Positions 10,221 to 19,292 of a DNA stretch of 23,420 nt are shown piece by piece. The stretch's first letter is position 1. Each line of letters opens with the position of its first letter. The stretch covers positions 1-23,420 of the forward strand of contig JADJJZ010000008.1 of the NCBI GenBank assembly GCA_016706255.1, given 5' to 3'. The translations under genes were made by a program, and so were the position numbers. The notes beneath the pieces are model-generated. The model was not told the DNA's origin and made no database searches. It saw only the letters and a program-made list of their open reading frames with translations. The stretch is from Bacteroidota bacterium (lineage in GTDB: Bacteria > Bacteroidota > Bacteroidia > Chitinophagales > BACL12).

Positions 10221-10268
10221 GTTCTTAATTTCATACCGCAATCATTTTACCTTCGCCGCCACTCGCTT

Positions 10269-11587
10269 ATGCATATTGTAATAATTGGAAATGGAATAAC
10301 AGGTATCACAGCCGCAAGAACTATCCGCAAACATTCGGATCACCAAATAACTGTGATTTCAGGAGAAACAGATTATTTTTTCAGCAGAACTGCCCTCATG
10401 TATGTTTACATGGGCCACATGAAATTTAAAGATATCCAACCTTATGAAAATTGGTTCTGGGAAAAAAATAGAATCAATCTCAAAAAAGGTTGGGTGCAAA
10501 CTATCGACATTCAAACAAAACAAGTTGTATTCGACAACGCTGAAAGGCTGTCTTACGATAAATTATTAATTGCATCAGGCGCTAAACCAAATAAATTCGG
10601 TTGGCCGGGGCAAGATTTAATTGGTGTTCAGGGATTATATTCCTCCCAGGACCTCGAATCGCTCGAAGCCAACACAGCCAATGGTATAAATCGCGCAGTT
10701 ATTGTGGGGGAGGTTTAATCGGAATAGAAATGGCAGAAATGCTGCATTCAAGGCATTATCCGTAACCTTATTAGTGCGTGAAAGTAATTATTGGAATAAT
10801 ATTCTGCCCGAACAGGAATCGCAAATGATTACCCGCCATATTCGTGAACATGGTTTCGATTTGCGATTAAATGAAACATTAAAAGAAATAAAAGGTGATG
10901 CAAATGGCCGCGTTACCAGCATCATAACAGGTAACGACGAAGAAATTCCTTGTCAGATCGTTGGCCTTACAGCAGGTGTTTCTCCAAATATTCAATTTTT
11001 AAAAGACAGTGGTATCAAAACCGATCGCGGTGTGGTTATCAACCAACATATGCATACTAGTATAGATGATATTTTGCCGCCGCGACTGTGCACAGTTTCA
11101 ACATGCATTGCCCGACAGACGTGTAATTGAACAGGTTTGGTATACCGGAAAATTGCAAGGTGAAACAGCAGCATTTAACATGATGGGGCATCCACGCGTT
11201 TATGAACCCGGCTATTGGTTCAACAGTGCTAAATTTTTAGATATCGAATATCAAACCTATGGAACCGTGCTCAATACCTTGCGCGAAGGCGAAGCAGAAT
11301 TTTATTGGGAAAGTGCCGATCATCAAAAATGTGTGCACGTAGTTTATCGCGAAGCAGACCATTTATTTATCGGTATTAATGTATTCGGTATCAGAATGCG
11401 ACACGAAATATTTAATCGCTGGTTACTGGAAAAACGAAATGTGGAACATATCATGGCACATTTAAGTGTGGCAAATTTCGACCCTGAGTTTTTCAAAACA
11501 TTTGAAGCTGAAATTATCGAGGCATGGAATACACAACATCCGCAACTTCGCGTTCAATTAAAACCAAAATCAGCTTTCAAAAATTGA
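10269..11587 (+). CDS. FAD/NAD(P)-dependent oxidoreductase (pyridine nucleotide-disulphide type, frameshifted)
   Basis: About 440 aa. The N-terminus IVIIGNGITGITAAR is the FAD-binding GxGxxG fold. SRTALMYVYMG and KLLIASGAKPNKF match the FAD-dependent NAD(P)H oxidoreductase (nitrite reductase/rubredoxin reductase-like) family. The NAD(P)-binding motif is recovered by joining frames near 10705-10770 as VIVGGGLIGIEMAEML. The second FAD motif near 11070-11085 reads DIFAAGDCAQ when two bases missing from homopolymers are restored. A C-terminal domain of about 120 aa (YWFNSAKFLDIEYQTYG through FEAEIIEAWN) follows. It probably transfers electrons between NAD(P)H and a protein partner; the membrane polyferredoxin two genes downstream is the obvious candidate, by inference from position only. 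It has no signal peptide, so it is cytoplasmic. The start at 10269 begins exactly at the Rossmann strand. A TACCTTCG, one mismatch from a -7 box, lies just upstream. Confidence 0.85.
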
Positions 11588-11640
11588 TTTTGGCAATTAA
11601 ATTTAAAAAATTAAATCACTGTTCGCTAAACATATATAAA

Positions 11641-11874
11641 ATGGCACAGGCAAATTCAAGTTTATCGTTATCTAATCCGCATCCTGCAAATTTTAACAAT
11701 ACCCAAAAAGCAGGTTTGGCAATAACCGGCATTGGTTTATTGGCATTTTTTATGGCCTGGGCGGGTGCTGCCAACCATCAGCCACTCATATTTTTAATTA
11801 TCACCCTGCTTTGTTTTTTCGCAGGCGGAATTATTTATACCATCGGCACTTATGGACATCTGCCCCCGGCATAA
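11641..11874 (+). CDS. Small two-TM membrane protein in the redox cluster
   Basis: Intact at 77 aa. A soluble N-terminus of about 22 residues is followed by two hydrophobic segments (about 24-43, AGLAITGIGLLAFFMAWAG, and 47-71, PLIFLIITLLCFFAGGIIY). I recognise no family, and no Cys or His ligand pattern suggests cofactor binding. It lies 53 bases after the FAD oxidoreductase and 13 bases before the polyferredoxin, in the same direction, so it is likely co-transcribed. It may be a membrane subunit or assembly partner for the iron-sulfur protein; this rests only on position. The in-frame Met at 11641 is chosen because the reading frame upstream of it is the shadow of the preceding gene. Confidence 0.7.
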   Translation: MAQANSSLSLSNPHPANFNNTQKAGLAITGIGLLAFFMAWAGAANHQPLIFLIITLLCFFAGGIIYTIGTYGHLPPA

Positions 11875-11887
11875 AAATAACCGCACC

Positions 11888-13011
11888 ATGTTTACATCGA
11901 TGTCGGCACGCGGTGCATTAGCCTGGATTAGCGGCATCACCATTACCGGTTTTTACATTTTACTCTACTGGCGCGATTACTGGAAAAATTTATTCGGTGC
12001 CGATTTATTTGTTGGGCTCGTAAATTTATTTAACCCGCTGAGTATGGCTTTGCGCAACACAAAAGCCGACCAATGGTTTGTTTACGGTTCATTATATACC
12101 ATTGCTGTTTTGGTAATGGGATTCAAGTTCATTTATAAATACCGCCATAGTAGCTATCAGATTATCCGAACTTCATCTGTCATGTTTTTTCAGTTAGGTT
12201 TTGCCTGGCTATTACCGGGAATTATGAAGTCGCTTTATAATTATGAGCCTTATCTCACCTATTTCTGGCCCCTTGATTATGATGCCATTTTTCCAAACAC
12301 CTTAAGTTATTTCCAAACACAGGGCGCTTTTGGTCAGTTTTTCATTTTTTGGGGTTTGGTGATGACATTTGTTGCAACACCGATACTTACCTATTTTTTT
12401 GGCAAACGCTTGTATTGCAGTTGGGTTTGCGGATGTGGTGGATTGGCAGAAACTGCAGGAGACCCTTTTCGTCACCTCAGCGATAAATCGTTAAAAGCCT
12501 GGAAAATTGAAAGATGGCTGATTCACAGCGTTTTGGCTGCCATTATTATAATAACCGTGTTATTATTGGTAGATAATAGTTTTAAAAATCAACTTTTAGG
12601 CGATTCTGCAAAACAATGGCTAAAGGATACAGTTTTGTGATTGGGATGGTATTCAGTGGTGTAATCGGCGTTGGTTTTTATCCTTTAATGGGCAGCAGAG
12701 TGTGGTGCCGTTTTGGTTGCCCAATGGCAGCGTATATGGGCTTGATTCAGCGATTTAAATCAAGGTTCAGAATCACTACAAACGGCTCGCAGTGTATATC
12801 TTGCGGCAATTGCTCCACCTATTGTGAAATGGGAATCGATGTGCGTTCTTACGCCCAAAAAGGCCAGAATATAGTGCGCGCAAGTTGCGTTGGCTGTGGA
12901 GTTTGTGCTGCCGTTTGTCCGCGTGGTGTTTTGAAGCTGGAAAACGGCTCCGACAATAAAAAACGCACCGAAATTTTGTTTACTTCCGAAGATTTGAAAA
13001 TTCTATCTTAA
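11888..13011 (+). CDS. Membrane polyferredoxin (4Fe-4S, NapH/NosR/CcoG-like), one frameshift
   Basis: About 375 aa. Five or so transmembrane segments carry two Cys motifs at membrane boundaries: YCSWVCGCGGLAE and WCRFGCPMAAYMG, the arrangement seen in NapH/NosR/CcoG-type proteins. Two ferredoxin-type 4Fe-4S motifs follow: CISCGNCSTYCEMG (Pro replaced by Glu) and CVGCGVCAAVCPRG. Such proteins pass electrons across or along the membrane. Start at 11888 (MFTSMSARG) rather than the upstream in-frame ATG at 11852, which lies inside the preceding small gene. A single base is missing near 12625-12640, where KQWLKDT continues into YSFVIGMVFSG. It closes the redox cluster; a -7 promoter element for the glycosyltransferase operon follows 30 bases later. 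No partner reductase or quinone-oxidising enzyme is recognisable in the window apart from the upstream flavoprotein. Confidence 0.85.
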
Positions 13012-13016
13012 CAATA

Positions 13017-13048
13017 TTTAAATATCATTTACAATTCACGTAATTTTG
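13017..13048 (+). promoter_or_regulatory. Candidate promoter of the glycosyltransferase operon
   Basis: TAATTTTG at 13041-13048 matches the -7 consensus TAnnTTTG. TTTA at 13017-13020 is one mismatch from the -33 TTTG, with a 20-base spacer. The predicted start of transcription lies about 20 bases before the ATG at 13077. Confidence 0.5.
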
Positions 13049-13076
13049 TGCACTTTTTCAGGGTTGCACCTCAAAG

Positions 13077-13775
13077 ATGAACATGCAGAAAATCGTAGTA
13101 ATAATTCCGGTTTTTAATGAAAGCGGATCGATTGGGCATGTTTTGAAGGACATACCCGCTGATTTGGTTACAGAAGTTATCGTAGTGAACAATGGTTCAA
13201 CCGATAATACTGCTGAAATAGCCCGATCAATGGGAGCCACCGTGTTGCTGGAAGAAAGAAAGGGCTACGGGTCCGCTTGTTTGAAAGGTATAGCCTACTT
13301 AAAACAGCTTCCCGCAGAAAAGCAACCTGAAATAGTAGTGTTCATTGACGGTGATTATTCCGACTACCCCGAACAGATGCGGGAACTTGTGCAGCAAATA
13401 GTATCAGGTAATGCTGATATGGTTATTGGCAGCCGCGCAAAAGGTAAACGCATCAAAGGGTCTATGGCTCCACAACAAATTTTTGGCAACTGGCTCGCAA
13501 CCACGCTGATCAAATTGCTGTTTGGCGCCCGTTTTAGCGACCTCGGTCCGTTCAGAGCCATAACCTGGACAGCCCTGCTAGCGCTTGAAATGAAAGATAC
13601 CAATTACGGGTGGACGGTGGAAATGCAAATTAAAGCAGCCAAAAAGAAACTGAGATTTACCGAAATAGCCGTAGATTACAGACCAAGAATTGGCGTTTCC
13701 AAAATTACAGGCACCGTTAAAGGCACGATTATGGCCGGTTATAAAATTATAACCACCATTTTTAAATATTATTGA
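13077..13775 (+). CDS. Family 2 glycosyltransferase (polyprenyl-phosphate sugar synthase-like)
   Basis: Intact at 232 aa, the size of DPM1-like GT2 enzymes. The N-terminus KIVVIIPVFNESGSIGHVL is the GT-A fold entry, followed by VVNNGSTDNTAEIA, then ERKGYGSACLKG and the metal-binding FIDGDYSDYPEQM (DxD as DGD). DMVIGSRAKGKR and LGPFRAI complete the pattern. The family transfers a sugar from a nucleotide donor, often to polyprenyl phosphate, on the cytoplasmic face of the membrane; no C-terminal transmembrane helices are present here, so this is the soluble type. First gene of a three-gene operon; 15 bases separate it from the cellulose-synthase-like gene. An alternative start at 13083 differs by two codons. 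The GT-C enzyme two genes on could use the lipid-linked sugar it makes; that link is an inference. Confidence 0.87.
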   Translation: MNMQKIVVIIPVFNESGSIGHVLKDIPADLVTEVIVVNNGSTDNTAEIARSMGATVLLEERKGYGSACLKGIAYLKQLPAEKQPEIVVFIDGDYSDYPEQMRELVQQIVSGNADMVIGSRAKGKRIKGSMAPQQIFGNWLATTLIKLLFGARFSDLGPFRAITWTALLALEMKDTNYGWTVEMQIKAAKKKLRFTEIAVDYRPRIGVSKITGTVKGTIMAGYKIITTIFKYY

Positions 13776-13790
13776 ACCTAACCGATTGAC

Positions 13791-15265
13791 ATGTCAATCA
13801 CTATAATAGTAATTTATACCATAGCCATTACCCTGCTGTTCTTTTACTGCATAATGCAGTTGAGTTTAGCCATTCATTACATCAAGTTCAAGCGGAACCT
13901 GAAGAAGGAAGAAACAATTTTACCATTCCTGAATCAGAATACCCGCATGTTACCGTGCAACTGCCGGTTTTCAACGAATTGTATGTTGTGGAACGTTTAA
14001 TCGACGCTATCGCAGCATTCGACTATCCTGCCGATAAGTTAGAAATCCAGTTGCTCGACGACTCAACCGACGAAAGTTTTGAGATTGCGCGCAAAAAAGT
14101 GGACTTCTATCACCAAAAAGGTATCGATATCAAACAAATTCGCCGCCCTGAACGCAAAGGTTTCAAAGCCGGCGCCCTCGAATATGGTTTGAGAGAAGCA
14201 AAAGGCGAATACGTAGCCATTTTTGATGCCGATTTCGTTCCTTTTCCCGATTTTCTCAAAAAAACAATACCACATTTTTTATTGGATGATAAAATTGGCG
14301 TAGTTCAGGCCAAATGGGATCACCTCAATAAAGATTACAGCATACTCACCAAAATGCAGGCTTTTGCTTTAGATATGCATTTTACTATCGAGCAACAAGG
14401 CCGAAATGCTGCCGGTTATTTCATCAATTTTAACGGTACCGCCGGTGTTTGGCGTAAAGCAACTATTGAAGATGCAGGTGGATGGAAAGCCGATACCCTT
14501 ACCGAAGACCTCGATTTAAGTTATCGTGCGCAATTACGCGGCTGGAAATTTAAATATGTAGAAAATGTTGTTGCTCCTGCAGAATTACCTACCGATATGA
14601 ATGCGCTTAAATCGCAACAATTCCGTTGGAACAAAGGTGGCGCTGAAACAGCTAAAAAAATTGGTTTACGTGTTATTAATGCCGAATTACCACTGCGTAT
14701 CAAATTACATGCAGTTGCGCATTTATTTAATACCACCAATTATATTTTTATTTTAATTACAGCCATATTAAGTGTTCCGCTGTTGTTTATTAAAAATCAG
14801 GTGATTGATTTTAACTATTTCAAATACGCCAGTATTTTCTTAATGGGTTCTATTGCTATTGCTTACGCATATTATATTTCCACTTTACAGCGCGAAAAAA
14901 CAATGCGTAAAACACTGAGCGTGTATATTACACGTTTCCCTGTGTTCCTCGCTATTACAATGGGTATGAGCCTCCACAATGCCTGGGCTGTATTCAGAGG
15001 CTGGTTAGGTCAACAAACCGCATTTGTGCGCACTCCGAAATTTAATATCGTAAACGGAAAAGATATCTGGAAAAATAAAAATATACAGCATCTAAAATCA
15101 GCCCGATTACTTATTTGGAAGGCCTTTTAGTTTGTATTTTTGAGCGGTATCATCATGGGCTTTTATTATGAAGACTATGGTTTATTACCTTTTCCACATG
15201 CTCGCATTCTCGGTTTCGCAATTATTTTCTACTTTTCGCTTAAACATTCAAGGTTTAACTCTTAG
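13791..15265 (+). CDS. Cellulose synthase-like family 2 glycosyltransferase (membrane), frameshifted
   Basis: About 490 aa, the normal size for the 'cellulose synthase family' GT2 of Bacteroidota. An N-terminal transmembrane segment (residues about 3-25) is followed by VTVQLPVFNELYVVERLI, LLDDSTDES, AIFDADFVP (the DxD), FNGTAGVWRK and ETEDLD-type TEDLDLSYRAQLRGW, then QQFRWNKGGAE (the QxxRW motif of processive GT2 synthases). Several C-terminal transmembrane segments follow. Frame breaks lie near 13925, 15100 and 15140. With the last two corrected the tail reads SPITYLEGLL, LSGIIMGFYYEDYGLLPF, and ends YFSLKHSRFNS with TAG at 15263-15265, matching the family's C-terminus. No PilZ domain is seen and no BcsB-like partner lies beside it, so cellulose itself is not implied. 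The next gene starts 3 bases later. Confidence 0.85.
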
Positions 15266-15268
15266 AAA

Positions 15269-16595
15269 ATGAACAAAACAACAATCACCGGACCATGGAG
15301 ATTTGTTGTTTATGTGTTGTTTGCAGGTTTGTTTTTGCTGATTAATTACAGCACTCAACGTACCGACTTCATTCAACTCATCAGCCTGTATGCCTGTGCA
15401 TTTTTGTTATACATTGTTATATGTAAAAACTGGATAACCCCTGCCCTTGCTGATGAAGGAAAATGGTTGGGTATACTTATCCGATTTAGCATTTTATTCA
15501 GCATGCCCAATTTAACTGACGATTTTTATCGTTTTATTTGGGATGGACATCTCACCATAAATCATATTAACCCTTATGCCTATACACCTGATATGGTGAA
15601 AGCACAACATTATTTGGGTGCAGATAATATGGTATTGAATGACAGTTTATACAACGCACTCAATTCAAAACCGTATTTTACAATTTACCCGCCCTTAAGT
15701 CAATTCCTGTTTTCTGTATCAGCACATCTTTCAGGTGGCAATTTATTGTGGAATCAGATTATTCTAAAAATCTTTATTTTTTTATTTGAAATAGGCAGCA
15801 TTTTACTCATTCCTAAAATATTAAAACAGCTTAATCTCAATTCCAATTTACAATTATTATACACCTTAAATCCGCTTGTAATTTTAGAGCTGACCGGCAA
15901 TTTACATTTTGAAGGTATTATGATATTCTTTTTATTGCTGGCTATTTATTTTCTCAATAAACAAAAACTAACCTTTTCTGCAATTGCATTCGGATTTGCC
16001 ATTGGTGCAAAGTTGTGGCCCATTATGCTGATGCCTTTATTATTTAAACGATTGGGCTTTAAACAAACAATTATTTATTCAATTATTAGCGGTGTAGTGA
16101 GCATCATTATTTTATTCCTATGCTGCTGCAGTATGCTAATATTTTTCCAGTTTAAATTTATACTTCCAGCAATTTGAATTTAATGCTTCAGTATATTATT
16201 TATTACGTTGGATTATTAATAAAGATGAAAATTTTGAAACGTTTACCCTCATGCGGCAATTGCTGCCATTTGTAACTATAATTGCCATAAGTGTTTTAAG
16301 TTATTTCTACCAAAAAGATAAGTTCATTACTGCACTTCAATTAGCTTTTTCTATTTACTGTTTATTCGCCACAACCATGCATCCATGGTATATTACGCCA
16401 CTAATTATGTTGAGTGTATTTTCCGGTTACCGATATGCAATTTTGTGGTCGCTGCTTATTTATTTCACTTACATTACCTATGTCGATATCACCTACCCGG
16501 AAAATTATTTTGTGGTGGTGATGGAGTATTTAGTTGTAATCGGTTTTTGTTTGTATGAAGTATTTAAATTACAAAAAAGGCCGGAAAAATATTGA
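15269..16595 (+). CDS. GT-C type membrane mannosyltransferase-like protein, one frameshift
   Basis: About 440 aa with many hydrophobic segments throughout. NLTDDFYRFIWDGHLTINHINPYAY carries the acidic DD/D signature of GT-C polyprenol-phosphate-sugar-dependent transferases (mannosyltransferase/DUF2029 type), and YPPLSQFLF and NLHFEGIMIFFLLL also resemble that family. A frame break near 16130 is followed by NLYFQQFEFNASVYYLLRWI, which continues the protein to the TAA-proximal end KRPEKY at 16595. It would add a sugar from a lipid-phosphate donor on the outer face of the inner membrane; donor and acceptor cannot be read from sequence. It starts 3 bases after the cellulose-synthase-like gene, so translation is probably coupled. 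It is the last gene of the operon and converges on the OmpA-like gene, with 70 bases between them. Confidence 0.78.
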
Positions 16596-16665
16596 ATTAA
16601 AATTTTGGTATGTAGTTAGGACCGGATTTTAAATTCGCAGCGGCTTTTAAAAAAAATAGTATAGA

Positions 16666-17422
16666 TTAATTTATATTTAATAAAAGCGCCCTATAAAAAA
16701 CACTTAAGTCTTTTTCATTCGGATGCAAAAGCAATTTATTGCCAGAATTTTGAAAATCATCATATTTTAATCTGATTTTATTTGAATCAACTCCCTCACC
16801 TATCAAAAAGTTAGCAACATAATACATTCTAATAATTCCTAAATCACTGTTTTCTATATCATAGTCATAATTACCATCTATTTCAATAGTTAGATTTGGG
16901 TTATGGATCAATAAGTCAGCTGTTCTGTTCAAGAAATCTAAACTTACTGAATCCGGAATATTTGAATTAAAATCAAAAAATATTATTGGCAAAATCCATT
17001 CATCATAATTGCTTCCCAACATAGATTTGCAAGGATAACCACTTTCGCGAATTATTGAATCCATCATTTTATTTGATAGCGTGTCAATAGGTAGAACTCC
17101 ATCATTATCGAAACAATCCAAAACCCCATCTCCATCACTATCAACAGCCACACCATTTGAATCAACGGTGCAAATGCGGTGTATTTAATTGTAAATCAAA
17201 AACATTAAATACACCATCTGCATCATCATCTTTAAAATATGTTTCCGGATCAAATTGAGTGATTTCGCAACTGCTGCAATAAGGTGTCCAGGTAGCTTCC
17301 TGTTTATGTTTTTTATGCTTAAAGAATGAGCGTTTTGTTTTAATGGTATCGTTAGGTACAGATTGAGCTAAAAGCAATGAAGCTGTAAGGAGTAAAAAAC
17401 ACAGCAGACTGAATTGTTTCAT
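16666..17422 (-). CDS. Degenerate OmpA-family protein with calcium-type repeats, one frameshift
   Basis: About 250 aa. The signal peptide is at residues 1-19 (LLTASLLLAQS). Two Asp-rich repeats of the thrombospondin type 3 kind follow (FKDDDADGVFNVFD and VDSDGDGVLDCFDND), then a C-terminal OmpA-like region beginning WILPIIFFDFNSN, closely parallel to WILPYIFFDLNSA of the neighbouring gene. The peptidoglycan-binding hallmarks are largely lost: the neighbour's LSENRARAAITYL aligns with SDLGIIRMYYVANFL, and its NRRVEF with FYRALLLN. It lacks the beta-barrel-like N-terminal half of the neighbour. Frame break near 17165, where NTPHL continues as CTVDSNGVAVDSDGDG with one T restored. Probably a diverged tandem duplicate exported to the periplasm or outer membrane; binding to peptidoglycan is doubtful. 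Confidence 0.7.
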
Positions 17423-17469
17423 GCTTTACGAATATACTGCGAAATAAACATTTTGGGAAACTCAAGTAT

Positions 17470-17494
17470 AAAAAAAGGGTGGATTGCTCCACCC
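17470..17494 (-). terminator. Rho-independent terminator of the full-length OmpA-family gene
   Basis: On the minus strand GGGTGGA, loop GCAA, TCCACCC, followed by a run of seven T's: a perfect seven-pair stem with a tetraloop and U-tract, 28 bases after the stop at 17523. It separates this gene from the degenerate copy downstream. Confidence 0.9.
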
Positions 17495-17522
17495 CTTTGG
17501 CTGTCATGATTATATGTATATA

Positions 17523-18951
17523 TCAGTTCTTAATTATATGGAATTCAACACGACGGTTCATTTGGTGTTCCGCTTCTGTGTTAGCGTCTTTAATCATTAC
17601 ATCAGATTCACCTTTGTAAACGATTTTCAAACGGCTTTCTGCAACACCTTTACCAGTTAAGTAAGTGATAGCAGCTCTTGCGCGATTTTCAGATAATTTT
17701 ATGTTATAATCTTCAGATGCGCGAGTATCAGTGTGACCAACAACTTCAACGTTGATAGAAGTGTAACGTTTCATGATATCAGCAACCTGATTTAATTCAG
17801 GAACCGCATCAGGACGAATAGATGCACTGTTTAAGTCGAAGAAGATATAAGGAAGAATCCAGTCAGAAGCTGCACCGTTTCCACCTTTTTGATAATCTTT
17901 CAATCTTTGGTCAACATAGTTTTCAACCCAATCTTGAGTTAAGTGAACGTTCTGACAGTTTTCCATAGGTAATACTGGAGATGAGAATGGTTCTGGATCT
18001 TCAGAGTCAGGGCAACCATCTTTATCGCTGTCTAAGCTAACACCGTGAGTATCTACTGGAGTTCCTTGCTTGTATATTGGAATAAGTCATAGTGAGCGGT
18101 ATAAGAACCGTCAAACTGCCAACGCTGACCGTCAGCTAAGTCATCAAAATAGTGAGTAGCTCTTTCTTCAAGGCCTATTTCTAATTTAGTACCAATTTTG
18201 TAAGAGATACCAAGACCACCTGATAATGAAGGGTTACGCACCAAGTTGCACGAACTTCACCGGCGTCACGAGCTGCAGGGTTGGCTACCTCAGCCTGAGT
18301 TTCATATTCACCGTCTAATATACCGTGAATAGCGTCGATACGTTCTTTTTCAGATGTGTTCTGAGAACCAAAACCGCTAAGGATAGTTTGGAAATCGTAA
18401 GGATTACCTGCAGCATCCAAAGCATCGTAAGATGTATTAAACATTAAACCACCAACACCTACGAAAGCATACACTAAAAATTTAGGATCAGCTTTGTGGA
18501 AGTTGATGTTGTTAAGATTAACTAACAGGTCTAATGAACCGTGAGCAATCTGAGTTTTGTAGTTAGGAACCCAAACGTTACCTGTATAGTCAGCACCTTC
18601 CGAGTAATTCGTTGTAGGGCTGTTTGAAAAGGCACCATTTAAAGTTTTGTTGTAAGCATATGAACTTTCAATGAAATCTTGTCCATAAGCATTTGCATAC
18701 ATACCGTGTAAACGGAGTGATGTAACATATCCAAGACCTTTACGGATATTTAAACCAACACCAAATGCAGGTGAGTGGCTACCGCCGAATGGTTCTGACT
18801 TAATATCACCCTGGATTGCAGGAAGACCTAAGTTTAATCCAATTTGCCATTTGTTGGCTGGTTTTGGAGGAAATGAGCTCGATTGAGCGTTGGTGAAGGT
18901 AGCAATGCTTAAAAGCATCAATACCGCTAACGTGAGTTTTCTACTAATCAT
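17523..18951 (-). CDS. OmpA-family outer membrane protein, frameshifted
   Basis: About 475 aa. The signal peptide ends TNAQ (about residue 23). The N-terminal half has alternating hydrophobic, Gly-rich segments of an outer-membrane barrel type (WQIGLNLGLPAIQGDI, FGVGLNIRKGLGY, VYAFVGVGGLMFNTSY, GGLGISYKIGTKLEIGLEER). A short calcium-type repeat follows (DTHGVSLDSDKDGCPD), then a C-terminal OmpA domain with VVGHTDTRASEDYNIKLSEN, NRARAAITYL and NRRVEFHIIKN, all the canonical peptidoglycan-binding features. It anchors the outer membrane to peptidoglycan. Breaks lie near 18240 and 18060. It has its own promoter (19020-19050) and a strong terminator, so it is a single-gene unit, and codon usage looks like that of a well-expressed gene (an impression only). 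Confidence 0.88.
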
Positions 18952-19019
18952 GACGTATTAATTAATGTTTACAATATAATCGGTTATTAAAATATAATTT
19001 TTCAAATATGTTTATGCCG

Positions 19020-19050
19020 CAAAGCTATAACCCTTAGTCCGCTTATGCAA
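19020..19050 (-). promoter_or_regulatory. Promoter of the OmpA-family gene
   Basis: On the minus strand, TTG (19050-19048), 20 bases, then TAGCTTTG (19027-19020): a good fit to the Bacteroidota promoter (-33 TTG/TTTG, -7 TAnnTTTG). The start of transcription would be near 19013, giving a leader of about 60 bases. Confidence 0.65.
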
Positions 19051-19116
19051 GTGTTTTTACCGCAATTTGTGGAATTTTTCCTCAAATTCACGGAAAACAG
19101 TCAAGCCTGACGGAAT

Positions 19117-19152
19117 ATAACACAACCTTACATACGTGGAAATGTGTGTTAT
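19117..19152. repeat. Inverted repeat upstream of the OmpA-family promoter
   Basis: ATAACACA (19117-19124) and TGTGTTAT (19145-19152) are perfect eight-base complements separated by 20 bases. It lies about 65 bases upstream of the -33 box; it could be an operator or part of a 3' structure of the CHU_C transcript. Confidence 0.5.
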
Positions 19153-19165
19153 AGATCTTATGGCA

Positions 19166-19182
19166 CTAGCATTGCGTGCTAG
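19166..19182. repeat. Short hairpin CTAGCA-TTGCG-TGCTAG
   Basis: Perfect six-base stem with a five-base loop, 13 bases beyond the other inverted repeat. No T-run follows on either strand, so it is not a standard terminator. Confidence 0.5.
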
Positions 19183-19292
19183 ATTGAAACAAAGCTATGG
19201 TAAAATGTAAAACCAAAAAAAATGATTTTTTAGAAATGATGCAACCAAACTTAAAATTTCAACATTGAAAGCCCTTTTTCAGGCCTTATAGC

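Larger units (their letters stand above)
18952..19292. other. Long intergenic region between CHU_C and OmpA genes
   Basis: Gene-free stretch of 341 bases. It holds the promoter of the OmpA-family gene (19020-19050), two separate inverted repeats (19117-19152 and 19166-19182) and the region after the CHU_C protein gene, which has no clear terminator. No small ORF with support and no tRNA-like fold were seen. Confidence 0.6.

Noticed and set aside
13048..13069. GTGCA/TGCAC inverted repeat just before the GT2 gene
   Set aside because: Only five paired bases with a 12-base loop; expected by chance in this spacer.
19205..19245. A-run/T-run near 19212-19232 as a terminator of the CHU_C gene
   Set aside because: The possible pairing is only A/T around a short loop, with no GC stem, so it cannot be called a terminator.
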